DNA of 64,000 bases from Chitinophaga polysaccharea (GCF_902150045.1 NZ_CABFVU010000001.1:1984001-2048000); one strand, 5' to 3'; counted from the first letter of the stretch, positions 54,773 to 63,712 are shown. Translations and numbers: made by a program. Notes: generated by a model from the sequence alone, not told the origin.

Positions 54773-56341
54773 TTATCTGCCCTGGTAAACATTTTGCTTC
54801 TCCCGCAAAGCCATCTTCAGCACTGCCGGCAAATCCGGCGACAGGTCGGACATCAGCCAGGCGCCCGCCCCCGATTGATATTCCCTTGATAAGGTGTCTT
54901 TCATAATGCCGGTTTGCTCCATGTGGCCAATCATTTTCATGTATTCAGCTTCCGGCTTCGTACCTATTTTAACGATATAACGGATAGTATCCATTTCATG
55001 AAACCAGAAAACATAATCCGCATTCATGGCATTGGCCAATGGAATGTTTCTGCCCTTATTATAATAATTCAGCGCGCCGGCCTCCCCGTAGTTATCACAG
55101 ATAAGTAATGTATACGGCCTGTCGGCCTCAGGCACCCGCTGCCAGGTTTGCCAGGCCATATCTGCCAGCTCCCGCCAGCCAAGCATATCCGCAAAATCCT
55201 GCGGCAGGCTATGATCCTGCCCGTCTTCCCACCGCAGCAACCCCAGCTTCTTGAATTTGCCGGCCTTTTCACTGATCTGCGCCGGCTTCATTACCGGGAA
55301 AATAACATTTACCAGCAGGGCGAAAGGCACTACTATCAATGCCAGCCACAATAACCGCAGGTAGCGGGTCCAGTCGTGGGTAAAAATCTGCTCCCAGTAT
55401 ACGCTGCCAAAAGCAAGCAACACCGGGTACAAACCCGCAGCGTAATAACTCTTTGCACGCAGGTAGGTAAACAATAATATGGTTAATGCATAAACGCCGA
55501 TGATAACACGGTAAGGCCGGAACCCCGGCGAAAATATTAACCCTATAACTGCTGCCACCACTATAAAAGCACCGCCCATAAAGAAAAGGAGCTGATCTCC
55601 GAGGAAAGAAATACGGCTTACATGCACCAGCTGGTTTTCGCTCAGTTCCTTCATATGATGCAATACGGGCATTCCATGCTGCAATTGCCATATGATATTT
55701 GGCGCGATGATCACCAACGCTATTCCCATTCCTGTATACAGGTATTTGTTCTTGTATACTTTCCGGTGGGCCGACAATCCCAGGGCGCCAGCCATTCCGA
55801 TCACCAGGAAAATAATATTGTATTTATTAAGTATCCCTATACCGGTAACAACGCCCATCCACAGTAACCATTTATTCTCCCCAGTTTGCAGGTATTGCAT
55901 CAGGCACCAGAACAGCGCCGTCCATGCGAGGATATCAAAAGAATTGGGCTGGTAAAGGATATTCATTCGTGAGAAACCAGAACATAAAAATACCGATGCC
56001 GCCAATACCTGTGCAAACCAGCCGCCATTAAGCTTTTCCACCATCTTCCATATCAGCGCCATGGTGAGCGCGCCATAAAGTGCAGGAAAAAATTTTACCC
56101 AGAAAAAATTATTTCCCAGCCATTGTACCAGCAGAGAATTGAAAGCAGTAAGCGGAGGTACCGACAAATATCCCGCAGCCAGGTGATTGGCCATATCCAG
56201 GTGCAGGTATTCATCGCGGTGCAGCTCATAACAGGGGCTCAGTACTGCAAACTGGAAAATCATTTTTATAATGATAAATGATAATAACAGCCATGAAGAA
56301 GTGCGGTAATGCTCCGGTTGCCCGGTAATGCGATGTGTCAT
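54773..56341 (-). CDS. Glycosyltransferase family 39-type membrane protein
   Basis: ATG 56341 (MTHRITGQPEHYRTSSW) gives 522 residues. About ten hydrophobic segments fill residues 15-350 and a soluble periplasmic domain the last ~170. The first loop has ELHRDEYLHLDMANHLAAGYLSVPPLTAFNSLL, the GT39/ArnT/PMT signature with the acidic pair used for dolichyl- or undecaprenyl-phosphate-sugar transfer (DE in RDEY). It likely adds sugars to lipids or proteins on the periplasmic face. Acceptor unknown. Confidence 0.88.
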   Translation of the reverse strand: MTHRITGQPEHYRTSSWLLLSFIIIKMIFQFAVLSPCYELHRDEYLHLDMANHLAAGYLSVPPLTAFNSLLVQWLGNNFFWVKFFPALYGALTMALIWKMVEKLNGGWFAQVLAASVFLCSGFSRMNILYQPNSFDILAWTALFWCLMQYLQTGENKWLLWMGVVTGIGILNKYNIIFLVIGMAGALGLSAHRKVYKNKYLYTGMGIALVIIAPNIIWQLQHGMPVLHHMKELSENQLVHVSRISFLGDQLLFFMGGAFIVVAAVIGLIFSPGFRPYRVIIGVYALTILLFTYLRAKSYYAAGLYPVLLAFGSVYWEQIFTHDWTRYLRLLWLALIVVPFALLVNVIFPVMKPAQISEKAGKFKKLGLLRWEDGQDHSLPQDFADMLGWRELADMAWQTWQRVPEADRPYTLLICDNYGEAGALNYYNKGRNIPLANAMNADYVFWFHEMDTIRYIVKIGTKPEAEYMKMIGHMEQTGIMKDTLSREYQSGAGAWLMSDLSPDLPAVLKMALREKQNVYQGR

Positions 56342-56684
56342 ACGCAGCGACAAAAAATTTTAACTATTAAAAAAACGGAAATACCTGCTTGTGCTGCAAT
56401 GTATTTCCGTTTATAGATTTTAAAATTTCTTGTTCAGGGCATATGTGGCAGGCTGCTCTACATAGCGATCATCAGGGCCTGATGATAACAAGATTTTGGT
56501 TGATAAAGGCGTTAACAAATTGTGAAATTTTTTCTGATTAATCAAAAATGAAATTGCAACGATGTTTCATTTATAAAAACAAGACAATGCCAGTAAGGGT
56601 TTACAGGCAATTCATCCTGCTAAAAGTTAACATACGCGCAAGTTGGGTGAGAAGATTTTAACATAGAATTGTTTAAATTTGAGT
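56342..56684. other. Divergent region glycosyltransferase / AraC regulator
   Basis: 343 bp with no supported gene. It holds a 19-bp palindrome at 56468-56486. TAAATTTG at 56674-56681 ends 3 bp before the AraC start codon, so that transcript may be leaderless. Otherwise AT-rich. Confidence 0.55.
56468..56486. promoter_or_regulatory. 19-bp palindrome between divergent genes
   Basis: ATCATCAGG-G-CCTGATGAT, perfect 9-bp arms around one base. Its position between divergent promoters makes an operator possible; no binding protein is known. Confidence 0.45.
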
Positions 56685-57623
56685 ATGTCTTCAAGTAAAA
56701 ACAACTCCATTAAGCTCAAAACTTTCAACGATTTTAACGACGACCTGCTATTATACACACACAAAGAGGTAACTCCCAAAGCGCCGTTACGTGGTAGTTT
56801 CGCCGTACATGAAAGATCTGAGTATCCCTGCCTGGACGAAGTCAGTGCCAGCAGACGGGACTATTATAAAATTAGTTTCTTCACCAAAGGTTCTGGTATT
56901 TTTACTCTCGGTGATGATCGCTATGAGATCAATGGCCCCGCTTTACTTTTTATTAATCCTTTTGAATTAAAAACATGGCATGCTACCTCTGATGAGCAGG
57001 AAGGCTATTACTGCCTGTTCACCGACCTGTTGTTTGAGTCGCAACCCAATCACCAGGAAAACCTGTTACAACATCCGCTCTGGCAGATGGGAGCAAAGGC
57101 CGTGTTCACATTAACAGATGAACAGGTAGATTATCTTCAATCCATTTTCCGGCAACTGGTAAAAGAATACAGGGAAAATGCAGCTTTTAAACATGAAGCC
57201 ATTCTCATTTACCTGAAACTGCTGATGCTGGAAGGCAAACGCTTATCCACCCAGGCTAATCAGCCCAAACGCCAGCTAACAGCTGCACAGGCCCTCGCGC
57301 ATCGTTTTACTGATATACTGGAAAAACAATTTCCAATAGAATTTACGCATAACCAGTTGTCATTGAAAACAGCAAAAGAGTTTGCACAGGTATTAAATAC
57401 GCATCCCAATCACCTGAACGCCTGTGTGAAACAAGCCACCGGTCGGACAGTAAGTGAGCATATCCGGCAGAGGATGCTGCTGGAAGCGCGCCTGCTGCTG
57501 ATGCATACCGACTGGCAGATCGCTGAAATTGCATGGTGCCTGGGGTTTGAGGATCCCGGTAACTTTACGCATTTCTTCAAAAATCATAGTGGCATTTCCC
57601 CGCATCTCTACCGGGCGCAATAG
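56685..57623 (+). CDS. AraC-family transcriptional regulator
   Basis: ATG 56685 (MSSSKNNSIKLKTF) gives 312 residues. An N-terminal cupin-like sensor (about 20-170; YYKISFFTKGSGIFTLGDDRYEINGPALLFINPFELKTW) is joined to a C-terminal double helix-turn-helix (about 212-310; LSLKTAKEFAQVLNTHPNHLNACVKQATGRTVSEHIRQRMLLEARLLLMHTDWQIAEIAWCLGFEDPGNFTHFFKNHSGISPHLYR). The aldo/keto reductase gene 89 bp downstream on the same strand is its probable target, a common pairing. Confidence 0.93.
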   Translation: MSSSKNNSIKLKTFNDFNDDLLLYTHKEVTPKAPLRGSFAVHERSEYPCLDEVSASRRDYYKISFFTKGSGIFTLGDDRYEINGPALLFINPFELKTWHATSDEQEGYYCLFTDLLFESQPNHQENLLQHPLWQMGAKAVFTLTDEQVDYLQSIFRQLVKEYRENAAFKHEAILIYLKLLMLEGKRLSTQANQPKRQLTAAQALAHRFTDILEKQFPIEFTHNQLSLKTAKEFAQVLNTHPNHLNACVKQATGRTVSEHIRQRMLLEARLLLMHTDWQIAEIAWCLGFEDPGNFTHFFKNHSGISPHLYRAQ

Positions 57624-57683
57624 TACTTTGATATTAACAATTAATACTTTGCCTTCTACAATTCAAGGCCCTGTACCTGCATG

Positions 57684-57692
57684 TACATTTGT
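57684..57692 (+). promoter_or_regulatory. -7 box before aldo/keto reductase gene
   Basis: TACATTTGT matches TAnnTTTGY, 20 bp before the ATG at 57713. Upstream, TACTTTG occurs twice in direct orientation (57625-57631 and 57645-57651) and could bind the adjacent AraC protein. Confidence 0.5.
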
Positions 57693-57712
57693 ATCACAAA
57701 AATTTTAACAAT

Positions 57713-58705
57713 ATGCAGTACAGAAAACTAGGTAAAACAGGCGAATCAATTTCCGCAATAGGACTGGGTTGCATGGGCATGTCGTTTGCATACGGCACAG
57801 CACAGGATTTTAATGAAACAGAATCACTTGCCACACTTGAGCTGGCGCTGGACCTGGGCATCAACTTCTGGGATACCGCAGATATGTATGGCCAGGGAGC
57901 TAATGAAATCCTGTTATCAAAAATACTTGCCACCAAAAGAGATAAAGTTTTTCTTGCTACCAAATTCGGGTTCAGGTTTAAAGAAGATGGCACTTACTAT
58001 TTTGATGGTTCACCGAAATATATGAAACAGGCAGTGGAAGACAGTTTGAAAAGACTGAAGGTAGATGTGATTGATCTTTACTATACACACCGGATAGATG
58101 AAACAATTCCTGTAGAAGAAACAGTAGGCGCTATGGCCCAACTTGTGAAAGAAGGCAAGGTGCGTTATCTCGGGTTGTCTGAAGCAGGCATTGACTCTAT
58201 TAAAAGAGCCCATGCGGTACATCCCATAGCAGCGCTCCAAACAGAATACTCCCTGTTTACCCGCGATGTAGAAGAAGGTATTTTAGCCACCACCCGCGAA
58301 CTCGGTATTACACTGGTAGCCTACAGTCCGCTGGGGAGAGGCCTTTCCACCGGCGCTATCAACAACACCGATAGTATAAAGGACGGCGACTTCCGTAAAA
58401 ATTTACCCCGTTTCCAGGGAGCAAATTTTGAGCAGAATTTACAAACTGTAAATGCGCTGGAAGCATTTGCCAAAGAAAAGGGTATTACTGCGGCGCAGTT
58501 ATCGCTTGCATGGCTACTGGCGCAAGGCGAAGATATAGTGCCTATCCCGGGAACAAAGCGCAGAAAATATTTACAGGAAAACGCTGCAGCAGCTGAAGTG
58601 AATTTATCTGCAGATGACCTGGCTGCCATAGATGGTATTTTACGCGACAACGCCATTGCCGGTACCCGGTATACAGAGGGAGGAATGAAACTGGTGAACA
58701 GATAG
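57713..58705 (+). CDS. Aldo/keto reductase
   Basis: ATG 57713 (MQYRKLGKTGESISAIGLGCMGM) gives 330 residues, a TIM-barrel NADPH-dependent oxidoreductase. The catalytic tetrad is visible: Asp and Tyr in FWDTADMYGQGANE, Lys in FLATKFG and His in DLYYTHRIDETIP. The C-terminal cofactor segment is IVPIPGTKRRKYLQENAAAAEV. It belongs to the AKR13/YajO-like group acting on small aldehydes or ketones. An AraC-type regulator gene precedes it; a nested palindrome element follows. Confidence 0.94.
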   Translation: MQYRKLGKTGESISAIGLGCMGMSFAYGTAQDFNETESLATLELALDLGINFWDTADMYGQGANEILLSKILATKRDKVFLATKFGFRFKEDGTYYFDGSPKYMKQAVEDSLKRLKVDVIDLYYTHRIDETIPVEETVGAMAQLVKEGKVRYLGLSEAGIDSIKRAHAVHPIAALQTEYSLFTRDVEEGILATTRELGITLVAYSPLGRGLSTGAINNTDSIKDGDFRKNLPRFQGANFEQNLQTVNALEAFAKEKGITAAQLSLAWLLAQGEDIVPIPGTKRRKYLQENAAAAEVNLSADDLAAIDGILRDNAIAGTRYTEGGMKLVNR

Positions 58706-58710
58706 TAAAC

Positions 58711-58892
58711 GGATCGCCTACGGCGATGCAGATTTTGTCTGGCTCAGGATTTTGCTGATCTTGCTGATTTATTTTTTTAGAAATTGAATTTCTAATAGTT
58801 AAGGGAGATATAAGTGGGTAGGTCCCCTTATATCTCCCTTAATATTTATTCAAAAAAAACAGCAAAATCCTGAGCCGGACAAAATCCGCTGC
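58711..58892. repeat. Nested palindromic repeat element, copy 2
   Basis: Inner arms TTAAGGGAGATATAAG (58799-58814) and its exact complement (58827-58842). Outer arms 58741-58757 and 58860-58876 (GGCTCAGGATTTTGCTG) pair fully except at the last base of each direction and extend through GATTTTGTC to about 58731 and 58886. The outer arms are unlike those of copies 1 and 3. Between left arms lies TTAGAAATT-G-AATTTCTAA (58777-58795). The edge mini-hairpin is ATCGCC-TAC-GGCGAT (58713-58727). Convergent genes flank it. Confidence 0.85.
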
Positions 58893-58893
58893 A

Positions 58894-59232
58894 TTATTTA
58901 GTGCGCTTATATCCCCAGTCCAGCAGCCACTTTATTACTTTATCCTTATAGTCTCCCTGGATCAGGATTTCACCGTCTTTCACGCTCCCGCCCGTGCCAC
59001 ATTTGGTTTTGAGTTCCTTACCCAGCTTCTGAATATCTTCTTCTTTGCCAACAAAACCGGTGATAAGGGTTACAACTTTACCGGCACGTTGTTTTTTATC
59101 TAACGTAACTCTTAATATTTGCTCTGCAGGCGCAAGGGTAACTGCGTCTTCTTCCTGTTCGGGTTCAAATGAGAAGTTGGGATTGGTGGAATAAACAATT
59201 CCATTGCCTGGTGTATTTTTCTTTTTCGACAT
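58894..59232 (-). CDS. SUI1/eIF1-family translation initiation factor
   Basis: A 112-residue SUI1-domain protein (YciH-like). After a variable N-terminus, the domain runs from about 38: LRVTLDKKQRAGKVVTLITGFVGKEEDIQKLGKELKTKCGTGGSVKDGEILIQGDYKDKVIKWLLDWGYK. The TGGSVKDGEI motif is the family core. In archaea and eukaryotes the homologue checks start-codon choice; the bacterial role is less clear. It lies 20 bp after the YegS-like kinase gene. Confidence 0.93.
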   Translation of the reverse strand: MSKKKNTPGNGIVYSTNPNFSFEPEQEEDAVTLAPAEQILRVTLDKKQRAGKVVTLITGFVGKEEDIQKLGKELKTKCGTGGSVKDGEILIQGDYKDKVIKWLLDWGYKRTK

Positions 59233-59252
59233 CTCTCTAAAATATTTAAAGG

Positions 59253-60134
59253 TTATTCGTTGACCACTAAATTGATAGCACCCGTTTGAATGCGGATGCG
59301 TACCACTCCGTTTTCTGTGAGCGGCACCGCGTCTCCGTCTACCTGGAGGTATTGCAATGCACTGCTGCTAATGGTAATATCTTTACCGGTATAATGTTTC
59401 AGGTATCTTGTTTGATCGATATTACCCATTAAGGAAAAAATGCTGACCGGCAACAGGCTCATAATGCCTACAGGCGGCATTATGCAAAGATCCAGCTGAC
59501 CGTCGAAAACACTGGCTTTCGGAGCCAGCTTAAATTCATAACCAAACTGGTTGCCATTGGCCACCGTTAGGAGAAAGGCTTTTGTTTGCAGCACTTCGCC
59601 GTCTATCTCGATGCGGTATTCTGCAGGTTCGTAGGTATTAAAGCTTTTCAATACCAGTTTGGCATACCCGGATAAGCCACGTTTGGTATTATGCCGGAAC
59701 TGTTCTGCAATAAGGGCATCAAAACCCACTCCTGCATTGCTAAGGAAAAGATGTTCGTTGGCATATCCCACATCGATGGCGCGTTGCTTATTGGCTACAA
59801 CAAGGCTCAAAGCCTTATTTACATCCAGCGGGATTTTCAGCGCGCGTGCCAGGCCATTACCGCTACCCAGTGGAAGGATGGCCATTGCCGTATTACTGCC
59901 TACAAGTCCCTGTGCTATTTCATTGATAGAGCCATCACCGCCTACTGCCACTACAGTGTCTACACCATTATTCACAGCTTCCCTGGCAAGGTCTGCACCA
60001 TGGCCCAGATACGCCAGGTAGGTAGTGCTCACTTCGTATTGATCAGCCGGCAAATGCCTGCTGATAGCATTTTCCAATCGTTTTTCGCGGTCGGTGCCCG
60101 CCTTGCGGTTAATGATAAATAGAATCTTCTTCAA
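59253..60134 (-). CDS. YegS/BmrU-like lipid kinase
   Basis: A 293-residue diacylglycerol-kinase catalytic-domain protein. Nucleotide-binding motifs are NRKAGTDR and VVAVGGDGSINEIAQGL, then LPLGSGNGLARALKIP; the C-terminal beta domain includes VDGDAVPL. It phosphorylates a lipid such as diacylglycerol, sphingosine-like lipid or phosphatidylglycerol; Bacteroidota make sphingolipids, so a sphingoid substrate is possible but unproven. It is 10 bp after nadC, forming nadC - kinase - SUI1. Confidence 0.93.
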   Translation of the reverse strand: MKKILFIINRKAGTDREKRLENAISRHLPADQYEVSTTYLAYLGHGADLAREAVNNGVDTVVAVGGDGSINEIAQGLVGSNTAMAILPLGSGNGLARALKIPLDVNKALSLVVANKQRAIDVGYANEHLFLSNAGVGFDALIAEQFRHNTKRGLSGYAKLVLKSFNTYEPAEYRIEIDGEVLQTKAFLLTVANGNQFGYEFKLAPKASVFDGQLDLCIMPPVGIMSLLPVSIFSLMGNIDQTRYLKHYTGKDITISSSALQYLQVDGDAVPLTENGVVRIRIQTGAINLVVNE

Positions 60135-60144
60135 AAAAACTGTT

Positions 60145-60996
60145 TTATAATATAATTGCCTTCAGGCTCAGATCCAGGCTCACCGCGTGGTGTATGACAG
60201 CGCCCACGGAGATATAATCCACTCCCGTTTTTGCATACGATTCAATAGTATCCAGTGTAATGCCGCCGGAGGCTTCTGTTTCAAAACGGCCGTTAATCAG
60301 CTCCATGGCGCTAACAATATCGGCGGGGGTAAAGTTGTCCAGCATAATCCTGTTCACCTGCCCTACAGCCAGCACTTCTTTCACATCTTCGAGGTTACGT
60401 GTTTCCACCTCGATGGCAAGCGGCAGGTTATGCGCTTTCAGATAAGCCACTGTATTGGCTACTGCCGCAGTGATGCCACCTGAGAAATCGATGTGATTAT
60501 CTTTCAGCATAACCATATCATACAATCCCATCCGGTGATTCACGCCGCCGCCTATACGAACCGCTTCTTTCTCCAGCATCCTGAAGTTTGGGGTGGTTTT
60601 ACGGGTATCGAGTATCCGGGTATGATAGCCTTTCAGTTTTTCCACGTACCTGTGTGTTAGCGTGGCAATACCGCTCATCCGCTGCATACAGTTCAGCACC
60701 AGTCTTTCACCCATCAGCAGGGTATGCACGGCGGCCTCTACTTCAAAGGCTGTTTCACCAGCCTTCATTGGGTCGCCATCTTTCTTATGAGGCGTAAAAA
60801 CGGTAAACATATCCAGCCACTTAAATATGGCTTCTGCCACTTCCATTCCGGCCAGGATACCATCTTCCTTAATTTTCAGCACCGCTTTACCTTTGGCGGT
60901 GGGAGGAATACAGGCCATCGTGGAGTGGTCGCCGCTTCCGATATCTTCTGCCAGTGCGCTTCTGATAAACGCATTCAGCGCTGCTTCATCTAACAT
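60145..60996 (-). CDS. nadC: Nicotinate-nucleotide diphosphorylase (carboxylating)
   Basis: ATG 60996 (MLDEAALNAFIRSALAEDIGSGDHST) gives 283 residues; longer in-frame starts add an unrelated N-terminus. NadC (quinolinate phosphoribosyltransferase) converts quinolinate and PRPP to nicotinate mononucleotide in NAD synthesis. Marks are NCMQRMSGIATLT, DTRKTTPNFRMLEKEAVRIGGGVNHRMGLYDMVMLKDNHI, EVETRNL and EASGGITLDTI. nadA and nadB are not in the window. Confidence 0.96.
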   Translation of the reverse strand: MLDEAALNAFIRSALAEDIGSGDHSTMACIPPTAKGKAVLKIKEDGILAGMEVAEAIFKWLDMFTVFTPHKKDGDPMKAGETAFEVEAAVHTLLMGERLVLNCMQRMSGIATLTHRYVEKLKGYHTRILDTRKTTPNFRMLEKEAVRIGGGVNHRMGLYDMVMLKDNHIDFSGGITAAVANTVAYLKAHNLPLAIEVETRNLEDVKEVLAVGQVNRIMLDNFTPADIVSAMELINGRFETEASGGITLDTIESYAKTGVDYISVGAVIHHAVSLDLSLKAIIL

Positions 60997-61074
60997 AATT
61001 GATTGTATTATCTGGTGTTCACGCAAAGAGATGTGCTTTGTTTCTGAGCGCGAAAGATAGGTCAAAAATAAAAA

Positions 61075-61100
61075 GTGCCCCGCAATTAATTGCGGGGCAC
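61075..61100 (-). terminator. Palindromic terminator of the DUF4783 gene
   Basis: A perfect 26-base palindrome built of GTGCCCCGCAATT and its complement. On the minus strand it is followed by TTTTTATTTTTG, 33 bp after the DUF4783 stop. Confidence 0.85.
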
Positions 61101-61132
61101 CGTGGTTTTTCAACTAATTTATATTAGCATCT

Positions 61133-61546
61133 TTATTTATTCTCAAATCTAAGCTCGTTCAATACCATTGACCCCCCTTTCTTCTGCAGGAAAAAAGAAA
61201 CCCTGAAATTGCCGGCAGTGGTAGTCATATTACCGATACCGAAACGGGAGTTATCCCCTCCCTGGTGCACCAGTTCAAATGATTTAATCTGGTTTTTTGA
61301 AAAGAAATCTTTCAAAATTATTTCAGCCTGTGCCTTACTATAAGTATTTGATTTTCCGGCTATATTGATCTCTACATTATTATCGAGGTAACTGGCTAAA
61401 CCGCTTACATCTCCTTTCTTAAGTGCCGCCACTACATCTTCGAACGGGCCGGCAACAGTGATTTCAATTGACCTGGCTGATAATTTTAGTGTTGTAAAAG
61501 CACCTCCCAACAACATAATCCCCAGCACCATCAATAGCTTCTTCAT
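61133..61546 (-). CDS. DUF4783 family secreted protein
   Basis: ATG 61546 (MKKLLMVLGIMLLGGAFTTL) gives 137 residues with a signal peptide; an ATG at 61582 would add 12 residues before it. The mature part is a small NTF2/SnoaL-like alpha-beta fold (VVAALKKGDVSGLASYLDNNVEINIAGKSNTYSKAQAEIILKDFF), the DUF4783 pattern found in Bacteroidota. Function unknown. It has its own strong terminator, so it is a single-gene unit. Confidence 0.85.
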   Translation of the reverse strand: MKKLLMVLGIMLLGGAFTTLKLSARSIEITVAGPFEDVVAALKKGDVSGLASYLDNNVEINIAGKSNTYSKAQAEIILKDFFSKNQIKSFELVHQGGDNSRFGIGNMTTTAGNFRVSFFLQKKGGSMVLNELRFENK

Positions 61547-61755
61547 TGTCAGTTTTTTTATTAAAAATGTGATTTTCTCCAACTCAAATTAAAAGCGAAA
61601 ACTATGCCAAACACCCTGCAAATCAACAAAATCACATTATAGTAGTAGCACTTAACCTGTAAACAATAACAGTAAGATAATATGTGTTTCATTTTGAATA
61701 ATTATAATGCAGCATCTGTTGGAAAGGCCGGAACGCTTATTTTTCCGGGAAACTT

Positions 61756-61764
61756 TATTTTTGC
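61756..61764 (+). promoter_or_regulatory. -7 box candidate before gpmI
   Basis: TATTTTTGC matches TAnnTTTGY, 73 bp before the gpmI ATG. No -33 match at normal spacing. Confidence 0.4.
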
Positions 61765-61837
61765 AAAATATTTAAACCCTTTATAAGTACTTTCACCCTT
61801 TCGAGTTTTTTACATTAAAACTATAACCAGATAGGAT

Positions 61838-63361
61838 ATGGAAAAGAAAAGAGCCATTCTCGTAATTATGGACGGATGGGGCGAAGGTAAAGTTCCTGCT
61901 GCCGATGCCATTGCACACGCAAAAACCCCTTTTGTAAGCAGTTTATACAAACAATACCCGCATAGCCACCTTATCACCTGTGGAGAAGCTGTTGGTCTTC
62001 CTGACGGGCAAATGGGTAACTCTGAAGTAGGTCACCTGAATATAGGCGCCGGAAGGATCGTATACCAGGAGCTGCAAAGGATTAATGTGGCCATCCGTGA
62101 AGGCGAACTGGCACAAAACCAGATCCTTCTTGATACCCTGGCACATGCGAAAAACAATAATAAAGCGCTGCATCTTATTGGCCTCGTAAGCGATGGCGGC
62201 GTTCACTCTCATATTGAGCACGTAAAAGCACTGGCTACCATTGCCCAGGCACATGGTCTGGAAAAAGTATATATACACGCATTTACAGATGGCCGCGATA
62301 CCGACCCTAAAAGCGGGTTGGGCTTCCTGGAAAATCTTTCTGCCCACCTGGAAAAAACAACCGGCAAAATTGCTTCGGTTACCGGGCGCTATTATGCGAT
62401 GGATCGCGATAAGCGCTGGGAAAGGGTTAAGCTGGCCTATGATGCACTGGTAAATGGTACCGGTACACCTACCCAGGACCTGCTCACAGCCGTGAAAGCA
62501 TCTTATGCCGAAGGCGTTACCGATGAATTTATTAAACCCATTATCGTAACCGACGCACAAAACAAAGCCATTGCCACCATACAGGATGGCGATGCTGTGC
62601 TTTGTTTCAACTTCCGTACAGACCGCTGCCGTGAAATAACACAGGTACTTACCCAGGAAGCATTTCCTGATTTTGGTATGAAGCCTTTGGATCTCTACTA
62701 CACCACCATGACAGAATATGACCGTACTTATAAAAATGTACATGTCATCTTCGAAAATGATAACCTCAATATGACCCTGGGTGAAGTGCTCGAGAAAGAC
62801 CATTGCACACAGATCCGTATTGCTGAAACAGAGAAATACCCCCATGTATCTTTCTTCTTCTCCGGCGGACGGGAAAAGGAATTTGAAGGAGAACGCAGGC
62901 TGATGGCGGCATCACCCAAGGTGGCCACTTATGACCTGAAACCGGAAATGAGCGCCAATGAGCTGGCAGACCTCATTGTACCGGAACTGCAGGCAAAATC
63001 TGCCGACTTCATAGTGCTCAACTTTGCCAATGCAGACATGGTGGGGCATACCGGTGTGTTTGAAGCCGTTATTAAAGCCGTGGAAACAGTAGACCATTGC
63101 GTGGAGCGCGTAGTTACCGCCGCGCTGGCAAGTGATTACACCGTTTTCCTGACAGCAGATCATGGTAACGCCGACTTCATGATCAACGCAGATGGTACTC
63201 CCAACACCGCCCATTCACTGAACCTGGTACCTTTCTTTATTATCAATAAAGACTTCCAGGGCCCCGTAAAAGACGGTAAACTGGGCGACATTGCACCTAC
63301 TATACTTCACTTCATGGGCCTGGAAATTCCGAAGGAAATGACCGGAAACCTGCTGGTATAA
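61838..63361 (+). CDS. gpmI: 2,3-bisphosphoglycerate-independent phosphoglycerate mutase
   Basis: A 507-residue two-metal glycolytic enzyme that interconverts 3- and 2-phosphoglycerate. IMDGWGEG carries the first metal aspartate (D12), and the phospho-accepting serine is S62 in QMGNSEVGHLNIGAGR. Substrate-domain motifs include SDGGVHSHIEH, HAFTDGRDTDPKSG, ASVTGRYYAMDRDKRWERVKLAYDA and the C-terminal LTADHGNADFM. A palindromic repeat element and then a canonical terminator at 63685 follow. Confidence 0.98.
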   Translation: MEKKRAILVIMDGWGEGKVPAADAIAHAKTPFVSSLYKQYPHSHLITCGEAVGLPDGQMGNSEVGHLNIGAGRIVYQELQRINVAIREGELAQNQILLDTLAHAKNNNKALHLIGLVSDGGVHSHIEHVKALATIAQAHGLEKVYIHAFTDGRDTDPKSGLGFLENLSAHLEKTTGKIASVTGRYYAMDRDKRWERVKLAYDALVNGTGTPTQDLLTAVKASYAEGVTDEFIKPIIVTDAQNKAIATIQDGDAVLCFNFRTDRCREITQVLTQEAFPDFGMKPLDLYYTTMTEYDRTYKNVHVIFENDNLNMTLGEVLEKDHCTQIRIAETEKYPHVSFFFSGGREKEFEGERRLMAASPKVATYDLKPEMSANELADLIVPELQAKSADFIVLNFANADMVGHTGVFEAVIKAVETVDHCVERVVTAALASDYTVFLTADHGNADFMINADGTPNTAHSLNLVPFFIINKDFQGPVKDGKLGDIAPTILHFMGLEIPKEMTGNLLV

Positions 63362-63550
63362 GCACTGCGGAACTGATTTTGATGATTTCATTGAAATCAT
63401 TCTATGCACAAAGAATTAAGGGAGATAGAAGCATCTATGCTTTTATCTCCCTTAATTTTTATCGCTCTCAATTATTATAAAATCAAACTAATCATCAAAA
63501 TCAGCCTAATCAGTGTTCCAAGACAATTTTCTCATCTCCGAAGGCGATAT
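63362..63550. repeat. Nested palindromic repeat element, copy 3
   Basis: Inner arms 63415-63434 and 63437-63456 pair over 20 bp with one wobble (ATTAAGGGAGATAGAAGCAT). Outer arm CTGATTTTGATGATT (63373-63387) matches 63489-63503; the left arm lacks about 11 bases present in the right. ATGATTTCA-T-TGAAATCAT lies at 63382-63400. The edge mini-hairpin ATCTCC-GAA-GGCGAT is at 63534-63548. Its right half (63478-63548) is homologous to 3115-3183 of copy 1. Confidence 0.85.
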
Positions 63551-63684
63551 TTCCCGTTTTATTTATTAACCCCTGTAACATTTAGTTCATCACCTCCGTT
63601 TAACAAGCGTTACCCACGAAAAATATCAGCTCAACACGCTGATTTACATATTTTTAGTGCTCTCGACAGATTTGCTCATGCATC

Positions 63685-63712
63685 GATGCGCCGTTTTCAC
63701 GGCGCATTTTTT
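63685..63712 (+). terminator. Rho-independent terminator after gpmI
   Basis: ATGCGCCGT (63685-63693) pairs with ACGGCGCAT (63698-63706) around TTTC, followed by TTTTT. Confidence 0.88.

Noticed and set aside
57623..57651. Third copy of the TACTTTG-N5-CAAAG operator
   Set aside because: TACTTTG occurs twice here but as a direct repeat without the CAAAG half, so it does not match the creD-operon sites.
61943..62845. 300-codon antisense frame within gpmI
   Set aside because: It is a shadow of a strongly conserved gene, with an implausible composition and no recognisable domain.
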